A stretch of 64,000 nucleotides of DNA from JAAFIW01 sp031414805 (GCA_031414805.1 JANOQJ010000066.1:50544-114543), one strand, 5' to 3'. Positions 8,555 to 17,960 are shown, counted from the stretch's first letter. Notes: a model not told the origin generated them from the letters alone. Numbers and translations: made by a program.

Positions 8555-10792
8555 ATGCAAAAAAACATAGCAATCACACCTAGTGCCCACAACGCGAAAG
8601 GCGTTTTAATCGTTCGCGGCGCGTGTCCGCACGACTGCCCCGATACCTGTGCGTTGCTGACCACCGTGCAAGACGGCGTCGCGACCCAAGTTCACGGCAA
8701 CCCGGACCACTCTCACACCGCTGGCGTGTTGTGCACCAAGGTGTCACGCTACACCGAGCGCACCTACCATCCGCAGCGCATCACGCAGCCGTTGAAAAGA
8801 GTCGGCGCAAAAGGGGCTGCAAAGGGTGCTGGGCAGTTTGAGCCAGTGAGCTGGGACGCCGCGCTGGCCGACATCGCCGCCCGCCTGCAAACCATTGCGG
8901 CGCGTGACCCGCAGGCGGTTGTGCCTTACAGCTACGCGGGCACCATGGGCCTGGTGCAGGCGGAATCGATGGCTGCGCGGTTTTTCAACAAACTGGGGGC
9001 TTCGCAACTAGACCGCACCATTTGCTCGTCAGCCGGTACCGAAGCGCTGGTGCAAACGCTGGGCGGCAAAGTGGGCATGCGGGTGGAATTCTTTGCGGCT
9101 AGCCGTCTCATCATCATTTGGGGCAGCAACTCGATTGGCAGCAACCTGCATTTCTGGCGCCTGGCGCAAGAGGCCAAACGCGCTGGGGCCAAGCTGGTGT
9201 GCATCGACCCGCGCCGCAGCGAGACGGCTGATAAATGCCACGAACACATTCAGCTGTTGCCCGGCACCGATGCCGCGCTGGCGTTGGGGTTGATGCATGA
9301 ATTGATCACGCACGACTGGCTGGATCACGACTACATCGCGCAGCACACGCTGGGCTGGGCAGCGCTGCGTGAGCGGGCTTTGCTGTGGAATCCGAAGCGG
9401 GCCGCCCAGGTATGTGGCGTGCCAGAGGCCCAGATTGTTCAACTCGCACGCGACTACGCGACCACCAAACCCGCCGCCATTCGCCTGAACTACGGCATGC
9501 AGCGCGTGCGCGGCGGCGGCAATGCGGTGCGGGCAGTCGCTTGCCTGCCCGCCCTGGTGGGCGCATGGCGGCACCGCGCGGGTGGGCTGCTGCTGTCCAG
9601 CTCGGGGCATTTTCCGGTGGAAAAATCAGCTTTGCAGCGGCCTGATTTGCTGGGAGGCAAAACACCCAGAACCATCAACATGACCACCATCGGAGACGAC
9701 TTGCTGCGTGAAACCAGCGCCGCATTCGGCCCCCAGATCGAAGCCCTGATCGTCTACAACAGCAACCCCGTGGCGGTTGCGCCCGACTCGTCCAAAGTGG
9801 TGTCGGGCTTTGCGCGCGAAGACCTGTTCACCGTGGTGCTGGAGCACTTTCAGACCGACACCGCCGACTACGCCGACTACCTGCTGCCCGCCACCACGCA
9901 GCTGGAGCACTGGGACATTCACCTGAGCTACGGCCACACCGATGTGCTGCTGAACCAGCCCGCCATCGCCCCGGTCGGCCAGGCCCTGCCCAACAGCGAA
10001 ATCTTCCGCCGTCTGGCCCAACACATGGGCTACACCGACCCGTGCTTTGGGGATGACGACCTGACCTTGTGCCGCGCCGCATTTGGCGCATCGGTGGACT
10101 TTGACGCGTTGTTGGCCACCGGCTTCACCAGCCTGAAGCTGCCCGAAGCGCCGTTTGCCAACGGCCACTTTCCCACACCCTCAGGCCAATGCGAATTCTT
10201 CAGCCAGCGGCTCCAGGACCAAGGCATGGACGGGCTACCCAACCACATTTCCAACGACGAGCCCGCAGGCGCCAACGCGCAGTTCCCGCTGGCCATGATT
10301 TCGCCACCCGCCCGCAACTTTTTGAACTCCAGCTTTGTGAACGTGCAAAGCCTGCGTGACATCGAAGGCGAACCGCTGCTGGAAATCCATGCTGATGACG
10401 CGGCGGCGCGTGGCATACAAACCGGCCAGGTGGTGCGCGTGTTCAACCCGCGCGGCACCTACCGCTGCAAAGCCAAAGTGAGCAGCCGCGCCCGCCCCGG
10501 CGTGGTTAACGGCCTGGGCATCTGGTGGCGCAAGCTGGGGACGGATGGCACCAATGTGAATGAACTCACCAGCCAGCGCTTGACCGACATGGGGCGTGGG
10601 CCGGTGTTTTATGACTGCTGGGTGCAGGTGGAAACAGATCAGGCTCCCTCCCCTTCCGGGGGAAAAGATCAGGCTCCCTCCCCTTCCGGGGGAAAAGATC
10701 AGGCTCCCTCCCCTTCCGGGGGAAAAGATCAGGCTCCCTCCCCTTCCGGGGGAGGGTTGGGGTGGGGGCATGCGCGTGAAACCGCTGATTAA
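8555..10792 (+). CDS. Molybdopterin-dependent oxidoreductase with repeat-derived C-terminus
   Basis: 745 residues. A [4Fe-4S] motif lies at the N-terminus (RGACPHDCPDTC, Cys 24, 28 and 32, then Cys in GVLCTK). Typical DMSO-reductase-family segments follow: YSYAGTMGLVQAESMAARFF, IIIWGSNSIGSNLHFWRLAQ, KLVCIDPRRSETADKCHEHI and the C-terminal MGD-binding domain (ARPGVVNGLGIWWRKLG). There is no Tat signal, so it is probably cytoplasmic like FdhA/BisC relatives. The substrate cannot be told from sequence. The natural end appears to be near YDCWVQVE. After this the frame runs through four copies of a 30-bp repeat (DQAPSPSGGK) and then GLGWGHARETAD. Confidence 0.85.
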   Translation: MQKNIAITPSAHNAKGVLIVRGACPHDCPDTCALLTTVQDGVATQVHGNPDHSHTAGVLCTKVSRYTERTYHPQRITQPLKRVGAKGAAKGAGQFEPVSWDAALADIAARLQTIAARDPQAVVPYSYAGTMGLVQAESMAARFFNKLGASQLDRTICSSAGTEALVQTLGGKVGMRVEFFAASRLIIIWGSNSIGSNLHFWRLAQEAKRAGAKLVCIDPRRSETADKCHEHIQLLPGTDAALALGLMHELITHDWLDHDYIAQHTLGWAALRERALLWNPKRAAQVCGVPEAQIVQLARDYATTKPAAIRLNYGMQRVRGGGNAVRAVACLPALVGAWRHRAGGLLLSSSGHFPVEKSALQRPDLLGGKTPRTINMTTIGDDLLRETSAAFGPQIEALIVYNSNPVAVAPDSSKVVSGFAREDLFTVVLEHFQTDTADYADYLLPATTQLEHWDIHLSYGHTDVLLNQPAIAPVGQALPNSEIFRRLAQHMGYTDPCFGDDDLTLCRAAFGASVDFDALLATGFTSLKLPEAPFANGHFPTPSGQCEFFSQRLQDQGMDGLPNHISNDEPAGANAQFPLAMISPPARNFLNSSFVNVQSLRDIEGEPLLEIHADDAAARGIQTGQVVRVFNPRGTYRCKAKVSSRARPGVVNGLGIWWRKLGTDGTNVNELTSQRLTDMGRGPVFYDCWVQVETDQAPSPSGGKDQAPSPSGGKDQAPSPSGGKDQAPSPSGGGLGWGHARETAD
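10637..10752 (+). repeat. Tandem 30-bp repeat (four units) inside the oxidoreductase C-terminus
   Basis: Units begin at 10637, 10667, 10697 and 10727. The first three are identical and the last runs on into GGAGGGTTGGGGTGGGGGC. Each unit has ten codons, so copy-number change keeps the frame. The unit contains the self-complementary CCCTCC...GGGGGA core also found between genes at 42862-42973. Confidence 0.9.
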
Positions 10793-10806
10793 CGTGAGGC
10801 CCTCGC

Positions 10807-11919
10807 TTGAATCGACTGCTCAAATGGATGCTTCGCGTGGGCATTAGCCTGTCCGCCCTCGCCGCACTGGGCGCCGCCGTGGTCTGCCTGTCGGGCTGCG
10901 CCAATCTGGGCTACTACTGGCAATCGGTGGCCGGCCACCTGCAAATGGTCAATGCCGCCAAGCCTGTCGACGAATGGCTGGCTGACGAGGAAACCCCGCA
11001 AAAGCTCAAAGACCGCCTGGCGCTCAGCCAGAAAATTCGCGCCTTTGCCAGCAGCGAGCTCAAGCTGCCCAACAACGCCAGTTACCGCCGCTATGCCGAC
11101 CTGAAACGCCCGGCCGTGGTGTGGAACGTGGTGGCCGCGCCGGTCGATTCGCTCACCTTGAAAACCTGGTGTTTCCCTGTGGCGGGCTGCGTGGGCTACC
11201 GGGGTTATTTCAACGAGCAAGAGGCCCGTGCGCTGGCAGGGCAGCTCGCCCGTGATGGTTGGGAAACCAGCGTTTACGGCGTGCCCGCGTACTCCACCTT
11301 GGGCAAAACCAACTGGCTGGGCGGCGACCCGCTGCTGAGCACCTTCATCAACTACCCCGAGGGCGAATTGGCCCGCATGATTTTTCATGAGCTGGCGCAC
11401 CAGGTGGTGTATGTTGCCGACGACACGATGTTCAACGAGTCCTTCGCAACCGCCGTGGAGCGCCTGGGCAGCAGCCGCTGGCTGGCCACGCAAGCCCCCG
11501 CTGCCGCCAGCCAGGAATACAAAGAGTGGGACGCACGGCGCACCCAGTTTCGCGCACTGACGTTTGCCACGCGGGGCCGCCTGGAGGCCATTTACAAGCA
11601 AAAAGTGCCTACCGCCCTTGTAGATACTGCTCAAGCAGCTATGAAAAAGATAGTAATGGACGACTTTCGGGCACAGTACCAAAGCCTTCGCGCAGGCTGG
11701 CAAGGCGATCCCGCGCGTTGGCGCGGCTTTGACCAATGGGTGGCGCGTGCCAACAACGCCTCGTTTGGTGCACAAGCCGCCTACAACGAAGGCGTGCCCG
11801 GTTTTGAGGCTTTGTTTGCGCGCTGCAACGAGAACTGGCAGCAGTTTTATGATGAAGTGCAAAAGCTCGCCGCCCTGCCCAAAGACCAGCGCCGCCGCGC
11901 TTTATCTATCGCACCCTAG
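10807..11919 (+). CDS. Putative aminopeptidase, PF10023 (COG4324) family
   Basis: 370 residues from a TTG at 10807, chosen because GTGAGG at 10793-10798 is a well-spaced ribosome binding site; an ATG seven codons later is the alternative. The N-terminus is a membrane or lipoprotein signal ending in a Cys (VVCLSGCANLGYYWQS, lipobox-like LSGC). The zinc-peptidase motif HELAHQ is visible (MIFHELAHQVVYVADDTMFN) with a downstream Glu in FNESFATAVE. These fit the PF10023 family of predicted exported aminopeptidases. A 42-bp dispersed element sits in frame at 11613-11654 and contributes ALVDTAQAAMKKIV. It follows the oxidoreductase by only 14 nt. Confidence 0.8.
   Translation: MNRLLKWMLRVGISLSALAALGAAVVCLSGCANLGYYWQSVAGHLQMVNAAKPVDEWLADEETPQKLKDRLALSQKIRAFASSELKLPNNASYRRYADLKRPAVVWNVVAAPVDSLTLKTWCFPVAGCVGYRGYFNEQEARALAGQLARDGWETSVYGVPAYSTLGKTNWLGGDPLLSTFINYPEGELARMIFHELAHQVVYVADDTMFNESFATAVERLGSSRWLATQAPAAASQEYKEWDARRTQFRALTFATRGRLEAIYKQKVPTALVDTAQAAMKKIVMDDFRAQYQSLRAGWQGDPARWRGFDQWVARANNASFGAQAAYNEGVPGFEALFARCNENWQQFYDEVQKLAALPKDQRRRALSIAP
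11613..11654 (-). repeat. 42-bp dispersed element, copy 3 (inside aminopeptidase gene)
   Basis: Reverse orientation relative to the forward form. It is read as ALVDTAQAAMKKIV, the same reading frame as the copies in ureF, lnt, the permease and the YgjP-like gene. Confidence 0.85.
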
Positions 11920-11940
11920 CTCACATATCCAGGAGAACCC

Positions 11941-12285
11941 GTGCCCGACATTCACATTCACCGCGAACACGACCTGGGCCTGACCGAAGCCCGAAAAATC
12001 GCCTTTGCCTGGGCCGAACAAGTGGAACAAGACTTCTCCATGGCCTGCACCTACGAAGAAGGCACAGAAGACGACCGGGTCAGCTTCAAACGCTCGGGCG
12101 TCAGCGGCCAGCTGCAAGTGACCCACACCACCTTTGTGCTGCACGCCAAACTGGGTTTTTTGCTGGGCGCGTTCAAAGACAGGATTGAAGGCGAGATTGT
12201 GAAAAACCTCGACACCTTGCTGGCGGCCAAGCCGCCAGCCACGGTGAAGTCGGTGGCGAAAAAAGCGGTGACGAAGAAGAAATAG
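11941..12285 (+). CDS. PHA granule-associated (PF09650-type) protein
   Basis: 114 residues from GTG at 11941, preceded by AGGAG at 11931-11935. The sequence (MPDIHIHREHDLGLTEARKI, then FKRSGVSGQLQVTHTTFVLH, then a basic tail KSVAKKAVTKKK) fits the polyhydroxyalkanoic acid system protein family, small proteins encoded in PHA-accumulating proteobacteria. The Lys/Ala-rich tail resembles nucleoid or granule-binding tails. It lies 21 nt after the aminopeptidase gene and is probably co-transcribed. Confidence 0.8.
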   Translation: MPDIHIHREHDLGLTEARKIAFAWAEQVEQDFSMACTYEEGTEDDRVSFKRSGVSGQLQVTHTTFVLHAKLGFLLGAFKDRIEGEIVKNLDTLLAAKPPATVKSVAKKAVTKKK

Positions 12286-12392
12286 GCTTGATCCTGCCTT
12301 GGGGGCAAGGGCGACCGGCCAGGAATCTCAGCACAACCTCTGGCGAGCCAGCGCGGATGCAGATCGGGATGCAGCGCAAGGCAAAAAATGAA

Positions 12393-12423
12393 ACCAATAG
12401 CTTCACTATTGGTGAGTTTTTCA
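12393..12423 (+). terminator. Rho-independent terminator after the PHA protein gene
   Basis: ACCAATAG (12393-12400), a 5-nt loop and CTATTGGT (12406-12413) form an 8-bp stem followed by GAGTTTTTT. It lies about 110 nt beyond the stop codon at 12285, within the 330-nt gap before the Ig-repeat gene. I see no gene in that gap. Confidence 0.55.
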
Positions 12424-12542
12424 ACGCTGCGATGCGCCCGAGGCTGCGTTTGGGCTGGCCGTCAGGGGTTTTGCAGAGGTTCTCTAGGGTCAGGTTGCTG
12501 CTGAATTGGTCGTGTCTTTTTGCTGTGAATTCACGGGTGATT

Positions 12543-12568
12543 AAAGTTTGCTTGCATCGACAAACTTT
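12543..12568 (+). promoter_or_regulatory. Inverted repeat upstream of the Ig-repeat protein gene
   Basis: AAAGTTTG (12543-12550) and CAAACTTT (12561-12568) are perfect 8-bp arms around a 10-nt spacer, about 50 nt before the ATG at 12616. The region is AT-rich compared with its surroundings. It could be an operator or a weak terminator stem; there is no direct evidence for either. Confidence 0.3.
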
Positions 12569-12615
12569 TAATTACAAAATGGCGTGAGTTTTTCCACAAA
12601 AAGGCAGTGCATTTC

Positions 12616-14145
12616 ATGGCCACAACAACACCGACTCTTCAGCCCCAGTTGTCCTTTGCCGTTACCGCTTTGCAGGCGCAGCTGACCCAGTTCGCGCAGC
12701 AGGACAATTTTTTGAACATCATGCGTGGCGCGTTTGGGACCGCGTTTTCTGACGAAGCCGCGCTGGCGCTTCAGCAGCAGTGGGCCAACGGCGACTTTTC
12801 GGCGATGCCCGACATTCAAGTACGACCGGGCGGCGAAATGGGGGGCGTGTGGGGTGCCTATTCGGCTCAGAACCGCACCATCTATTTAAACGAAGACTTC
12901 CTGGCCAACGCGCCTGCCGACCGGGTGCTTGCCGTGTTGCTGGAAGAATTTGGCCACGATGTGGATGCCCGCATCAACACCCAGGACAGCGCCGGCGACG
13001 AAGGCGAGATTTTTTCGGCCCTGGTGCGCGGCGTGGATCTGTCCCCCGCGCGCCTGGCCGACCTGCGCGGCCAGGACGACACGATGGTGCTGAACATCAA
13101 CGGCGTGCCCACCACCCTGGAGACAGCCTCCTTGCTAGGTGAATCGGTGACGGTTGACGTGCGCTACACCGTGACGACGCAGGAAGGGGTGCCGGTCAAC
13201 GTCTCGCTGTACAGCGCCACGTTTACGGTGGTCGCCGGAGCAGAAGTTTCCGGACAGGCCGTGAGCACCACCTACATGTCAGGCGGCTTCAACCAGACTT
13301 TGAGTGGCAGCATCAATATTGACGTGGGCACTAACACCCTGGCGGTCAATTTCGCTGGCACCCAGCAGCCCGGGGGCATCAGTTACATCTTCACCTCACT
13401 GGCGGGGCAATCTGCCAGCTCGGTGACGGCAGTGACTCAAACCAGCGTCAGCGGCTTTATGGGAGGCGTGAATCAACCCCTTGCGCCGTCAGTGAGCGCC
13501 AGCACGGTGACCGTGGGGTTTCAACCGTTCGGTTTTCAACCCGGCGTAAACCTCAGCCAAACCTCCACACTGACATTCGTCGATGCGGTGGGCGACACCA
13601 CACCACCCACCGTCAGCTCGATCAACCGAGTCAATGCCGCCACCTCCAACGCCACCAGCGTGCAATACACCGTCACGTTTTCCGAGAGCGTCACCGGAGT
13701 GGGCACCAGCGACTTTTCGCTCACCGGCACGGCAACGGGCGCCATCACCGGAGTGACGGGCAGCGGCGCCACGTACACCGTTTCCGTAAATACTTTCGCC
13801 GGCCAAGGCAGCTTGCGCCTGGACTTGAACAACACCGGTACCGGCATTCAGGATGCTGCCGGCAACGCCATTGCCACCGGCTTTACCAGCGGTCAGGTCT
13901 ACACCATTGACCGCGTTGCGCCGACTCCCAGCGTGATCGGCCTCACTGACAACGCCCTGCGGGTGGGTGAAACCGCCACACTGTCGATTTCGTTCAGTGA
14001 AGCTGTCACTAATTTCACGACTGCTGACTTGACCGCGCCCAACGGCGCACTGAGCAACCTGATCTCTTCCGATGGCGCACCACCTGGACCGCTACCTTCA
14101 CACCCACCGCCGGCATCACCGACGCCACCAATGTCATCACGGTGA
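12616..14145 (+). CDS. Giant Ig-like repeat secreted protein, N-terminal part (frameshifted)
   Basis: ATG at 12616 is preferred over GTG at 12607 because AAAAGG at 12599-12604 is better spaced for it. There is no signal peptide. The N-terminal domain includes FLNIMRGAFGTAF and LLEEFGHDVDARIN, a region like those at the start of large type-I-secreted proteins. The EExGH core resembles a degenerate zincin motif, but the first His is missing. From about residue 325 bacterial Ig-like domains start (DTTPPTVSSINRV, VAPTPSVIGLTDNALRVGET). The reading frame is lost at 14071-14080, where GATGGCGCACC should by comparison with its own repeats read GATGGCGGCACC. The last residues (PPGPLPSHPPPASPTPPMSSR region) are out-of-frame sequence. 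With one G restored the protein continues into the next entry (about 1368 residues in total). Confidence 0.8.
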   Translation: MATTTPTLQPQLSFAVTALQAQLTQFAQQDNFLNIMRGAFGTAFSDEAALALQQQWANGDFSAMPDIQVRPGGEMGGVWGAYSAQNRTIYLNEDFLANAPADRVLAVLLEEFGHDVDARINTQDSAGDEGEIFSALVRGVDLSPARLADLRGQDDTMVLNINGVPTTLETASLLGESVTVDVRYTVTTQEGVPVNVSLYSATFTVVAGAEVSGQAVSTTYMSGGFNQTLSGSINIDVGTNTLAVNFAGTQQPGGISYIFTSLAGQSASSVTAVTQTSVSGFMGGVNQPLAPSVSASTVTVGFQPFGFQPGVNLSQTSTLTFVDAVGDTTPPTVSSINRVNAATSNATSVQYTVTFSESVTGVGTSDFSLTGTATGAITGVTGSGATYTVSVNTFAGQGSLRLDLNNTGTGIQDAAGNAIATGFTSGQVYTIDRVAPTPSVIGLTDNALRVGETATLSISFSEAVTNFTTADLTAPNGALSNLISSDGAPPGPLPSHPPPASPTPPMSSR

Positions 14146-16721
14146 ACATGACCGGCATCACTGACGTGGTGGGCAATGCCGGTACCGTCATCATCTCCGG
14201 CAGCAACTACGCGGTCGACACCGTCCGGCCTGTGCTGGCCAGCGCCATCACGATCAGCGACACCGCTTTGAAGATTGGCGACACCGCAACGGTTGGCTTC
14301 ACGTTCACCGAAGCCGTCACTGGCTTCACCATCGCTGACTTGACCTCGCCCAATGGCGTATTGAGCAACCTGACCACGGCCGACGGCGGCATCACCTGGA
14401 CGGCCACACTCACGCCCAACGCCACCACCACCGCCGCTGCCAACGTCATCACGCTGAACTACACCGGCATTGCCGACCTGGCGGGCAACGCGGGCACCGG
14501 CAACGCCACCAGCGGAAACTACGCGGTCGACACCGCCCGACCCGTGCTGGCCAGCGCCATCACGATCAGCGACACGGCCCTGAAGATTGGCGACACCGCC
14601 ACCGTCACGTTCACTTTCACCGAAGCGGTGACCGGCTTCACCATCGCTGACCTGACATCAGCAAACGGTGTACTGAGCAACCTGACCACGGCCAACGGCG
14701 GCATCACCTGGACCGCCACCCTCACACCCAACGCCACCACCACCGCCACGACCAACGTCATCACGCTGGACTACACCGGCATTGCCGACCTGGCGGGTAA
14801 CGCCGGCACAGGCACCGCCACCAGCGGCAACTACGCGGTAGACACCGTGCGCCCCGCCCTGGCCAGCAGCATCACCCTCAGCGACACGGCGTTGAAGGCG
14901 GGCGACGCCGCCACGGTCACCATCACATTCACGGAAGCGGTCACCGGCTTCACGACTGCCGACCTGACATCGCCAAGCGGTGTGTTGAGTGCCCTGAGCA
15001 GTGCCGACGGTGGCATCACCTGGACAGCCACCCTCACGCCCAATGCGAGCACCACCGCTGCGACCAATCTTTTGACGCTTGATTTGACCGGCGTGACCGA
15101 TCTGGTGGGCAACGCAGGCACCGGCAGCGCCACGAGTGGCAACTACGCGGTAGACACCGTCCGCCCCGTGCTGGCCAGCGCCATCACGATCAGCGACACC
15201 GCCCTGAAGATTGGCGACACCGCCACCGTCACATTCGCCTTTGCAGAAGCCGTCACGGGCTTCACCACCGCTGACCTGACATCGCCCAATGGCGCACTGA
15301 GCAACCTGACCACGGCCGATGGCGGCATCACCTGGACCGCCACGCTCACGCCCAATGTCGCCGCCACCGCAGCCGCCAACGTCATCACCCTGGACTACAC
15401 CGGCATCGCTGATGCGGCAGGCAACGCAGGCACCGGCAACGCCACCAGCGGCAACTACGCGGTGGACACAGTGCGCCCCACCGCCACCGTGGTGGTGGCC
15501 GACACCTCGCTGATCGCTGGCGAAACCAGCGGCGTGACCATCACCTTCTCGGAAGCCGTCACCGGCTTCACCACGGCCGACCTCACGGTGGGCAGCGGCG
15601 TCGTCTCGGCGCTTGCAACGGCTGACGGTGGCATCACCTGGAGCGCCACTCTCACACCCGGTGCCAATACCATTGCCGCCATCAACACCATGACGCTGGA
15701 CAACACCGGCATCACCGATCTGGCAGGCAATGCAGGCGTTGCCACAACTGCCTCCAACGCCTACGCGGTTGAAACCACACGCCCCGCATTCAGCAGTGCC
15801 AGCGCCATTGGTACCACCCTGGTGATGAACTACACCGACGCCGGGAACCTCAACGGTGTGAACATTCCCGCAGCAGGGGCCTTTGCCGTGACCACCGGCG
15901 GCGCGGCCAACACGGTGACCGCCGTAGCGGTCGATGCCGCCGCCAAAACCGTCACCCTCACGCTGACCCGTACCATCACCTTCGGCGAAGCCATCTTTGT
16001 GGCGTACACCGACCCCACAGCGGGTGACGACGCCAACGCGATTCAAGACGCAGCAGGGAACGACGCCGCGAGCCTGACCGCCACCATCGCCGCCAACAAC
16101 ACGGCTGCACCCCCACCGCCCCCCGCGCCTGCGCCAGCGCCCAGTTCGGACACCGACAGTGACGGTGTGCCCACCGCCCAGGAAAACCTGGTTCGCCCGC
16201 TCCCCCCCTCAGGTTTGACGGGCGATGGCAACGGCGACGGAGCGCTGGACAGCGCGCAAGCCAACGTCGTCTCGGCACCTGTTCCCGGCATTCCCAACAG
16301 CTTTGTGACCGTGGTGGCAGATTCCAACAAAGGCATCACCGACACAGACCCCAACCAGGCGGTGATCACCAACTTCAAGTTCGAAGCTCCGTCGGCGAAC
16401 CTGCTCACCCCCATCAGCTTCAACGCGGCCATTGGCACGGCAGGACAAACCGAGACCTTCAGCATCTTTGTCGATGTCAATGACACCATTCCCAACGGCT
16501 ACTGGATCAAAACCGCCAACGGCGCCTGGAACAACATCGCCACAGCCATTCAGATCGTGGGTGACAAGATGCGCATCGACTTTGCGATCACCGATGGCGG
16601 GGCGTTTGATGCCGATGGCCTGGCCAACGGCAGCATTGCCGTCACCGGTGGCGCAGGCAACCTGCCGCTGACCATCGTCGGCCAGCCGCCTGACCTGCCA
16701 CCGGGTAATTTCTGGGTCTGA
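14142..16721 (+). CDS. Giant Ig-like repeat secreted protein, C-terminal part (frameshifted)
   Basis: This is the continuation of the preceding gene. The GTG at 14142 is only the first possible start in this frame. In the restored frame it reads on from TWTATFTPT through NVITVNMTGITDVVGN. It holds Ig-like repeats of 104 residues (LASAITISDTALKIGDTATV, then EAVTGF, DLTSPNGVLSNL, DGGITWTATLTPNA, YTGIADLAGNAG). A SwmB-like domain follows (AFSSASAIGTTLVMNYTDAG to TFGEAIFVAYTDP), then a Pro-rich linker, a DTDSDGVPTAQE calcium-loop segment, and a C-terminal domain with GYWIKTANGAWNNIATAI and DGGAFDADGLANGSI, typical of choice-of-anchor U domains. If the frameshift is real, this part would lack any export information at its N-terminus. 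Confidence 0.8.
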   Translation: MNMTGITDVVGNAGTVIISGSNYAVDTVRPVLASAITISDTALKIGDTATVGFTFTEAVTGFTIADLTSPNGVLSNLTTADGGITWTATLTPNATTTAAANVITLNYTGIADLAGNAGTGNATSGNYAVDTARPVLASAITISDTALKIGDTATVTFTFTEAVTGFTIADLTSANGVLSNLTTANGGITWTATLTPNATTTATTNVITLDYTGIADLAGNAGTGTATSGNYAVDTVRPALASSITLSDTALKAGDAATVTITFTEAVTGFTTADLTSPSGVLSALSSADGGITWTATLTPNASTTAATNLLTLDLTGVTDLVGNAGTGSATSGNYAVDTVRPVLASAITISDTALKIGDTATVTFAFAEAVTGFTTADLTSPNGALSNLTTADGGITWTATLTPNVAATAAANVITLDYTGIADAAGNAGTGNATSGNYAVDTVRPTATVVVADTSLIAGETSGVTITFSEAVTGFTTADLTVGSGVVSALATADGGITWSATLTPGANTIAAINTMTLDNTGITDLAGNAGVATTASNAYAVETTRPAFSSASAIGTTLVMNYTDAGNLNGVNIPAAGAFAVTTGGAANTVTAVAVDAAAKTVTLTLTRTITFGEAIFVAYTDPTAGDDANAIQDAAGNDAASLTATIAANNTAAPPPPPAPAPAPSSDTDSDGVPTAQENLVRPLPPSGLTGDGNGDGALDSAQANVVSAPVPGIPNSFVTVVADSNKGITDTDPNQAVITNFKFEAPSANLLTPISFNAAIGTAGQTETFSIFVDVNDTIPNGYWIKTANGAWNNIATAIQIVGDKMRIDFAITDGGAFDADGLANGSIAVTGGAGNLPLTIVGQPPDLPPGNFWV
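14211..15770 (+). repeat. 312-bp tandem Ig-domain coding repeats
   Basis: The boundary codons GCGGT(C/A)GACAC recur at 14211, 14523, 14835, 15147 and 15459 (312 bp spacing), and the last unit ends at about 15765 (306 bp). The near-identical units are a substrate for recombination and an assembly risk. Confidence 0.85.
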
Positions 16722-16760
16722 GCAACTCAGGCCCCCGCCAAACCCGCTGCACAGTCTGTC

Positions 16761-17960
16761 TTAGTTACGCTTGCGTCGGACTCCCACCGTCCACCAGCGC
16801 AGCACGTGTTCGAGCGGGCCACGTTGTGCATACCGTTGCCAGCCATGGGCTGCCACATCAATCAGCAGCCACGTCCCCAGGGCAATGGCCGTCACCGCAC
16901 CCGCGCCGAGTTGGCCCATCAATCCCAAACCAAAGCCACAAAATAGTGTGGCGAGCAAAACGGATTCGCTCACGTAGCATGTCAGTGACATGCGGCCCGC
17001 AGGGCGAAACACGGCAAGCCAGCCAGGGTTTTTCATATGGATGATCGCCAGCGCCGACACGTAGCCCGCAGACAGTGCAGGTGCGGTGAAGAAGCCAATC
17101 GCCAATGCAGCCAGTTGCTGCGGCGTCTGCGCCTGCATTGACTGATTGAACCCCACGAGCCCCAGCGCGGAGACCAGCGCGCCAGGCAGCCCAACCAGCA
17201 AACCAAGCCACAGCCCGCGACGCCACCATGCTGCATACAGCTCGGGTTTGCGCAGGCACTGCCGACGTCCCGCCACCAGGCCGACGCAAAACAGACCCAA
17301 CACCGCCAACCCGTTGAGCACCAGACTGGTTGTTTGCGCATACGGCCACAAACGCATACGCGCAGCCACAGCCTCGGCAAACGACCCGTTGGCCAACGCG
17401 ATGTCTATTTGCAGCACGTAACGCTGCCAGGCGCTGTTTACCGCTGCGTTTTCGGTTACGGGCCAGGCAATGGCTACCAACAGCGCGCCCCACAGCACAG
17501 CGCAAACAGCAGCCGTCCACAGTGCTACCCGGTCAGAGCGGGACGACAGCAGCAGCATCACGGTTCCCAGCAGCGCATAAAGCAACAGAATGTCGCCAGC
17601 AAAAAACAGGGTGCCGTGCAGCAGGCCCATCACCGCCAGGCCGAACAGGCGCCGTCGATAGGCGCGACGGGTCACCGCCGTGTCCACCTTGAGCAGGTAG
17701 CTCAGGCTGTAGCCAAAAAGAAATGAAAACACCAGATAGAACTTGGCTTGCGCAAACGCCACCACGGCAAAAGCGACCAGTCGATCGGATGCAGACATCA
17801 CCGATGCATCGTTAAAACCACTGGACGAGATGCCGATGAAGGGCGCGTTGACCACGATGATTCCCAGCAGGGCGAATCCCCGCAGCGCGTCGGCAAGCGT
17901 GTCCCGCACGCGGTCGGTTGCGCCTGGGGCGTGTAGTGTCTCGGTTTCAGTGTTTTGCAT
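16761..17960 (-). CDS. DUF418 (YeiB-like) integral membrane protein
   Basis: 399 residues with about ten hydrophobic segments. The N-terminal ADALRGFALLGIIVVNAPF is the hallmark of the DUF418/YeiB family. The C-terminal part (GRMSLTCYVSESVLLATLFC) matches the conserved GRMALTNYLxQS-type motif of PF04235. Function in the family is not settled; a transport or acyltransferase-like role has been suggested. It stands alone, convergent with the Ig-repeat gene and followed upstream by a 42-bp element and ureG. Confidence 0.85.
   Translation of the reverse strand: MQNTETETLHAPGATDRVRDTLADALRGFALLGIIVVNAPFIGISSSGFNDASVMSASDRLVAFAVVAFAQAKFYLVFSFLFGYSLSYLLKVDTAVTRRAYRRRLFGLAVMGLLHGTLFFAGDILLLYALLGTVMLLLSSRSDRVALWTAAVCAVLWGALLVAIAWPVTENAAVNSAWQRYVLQIDIALANGSFAEAVAARMRLWPYAQTTSLVLNGLAVLGLFCVGLVAGRRQCLRKPELYAAWWRRGLWLGLLVGLPGALVSALGLVGFNQSMQAQTPQQLAALAIGFFTAPALSAGYVSALAIIHMKNPGWLAVFRPAGRMSLTCYVSESVLLATLFCGFGLGLMGQLGAGAVTAIALGTWLLIDVAAHGWQRYAQRGPLEHVLRWWTVGVRRKRN

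Noticed and set aside
10637..10752. Possible CRISPR array (30-bp repeats)
   Set aside because: The repeats are contiguous with no spacers, and they are translated in frame with the oxidoreductase.
14658..16046. Long minus-strand open frame of 462 codons
   Set aside because: Antisense to the Ig repeats; the composition is Gly/His/Arg-rich with no recognisable domain, while the plus frame has clear Ig motifs.
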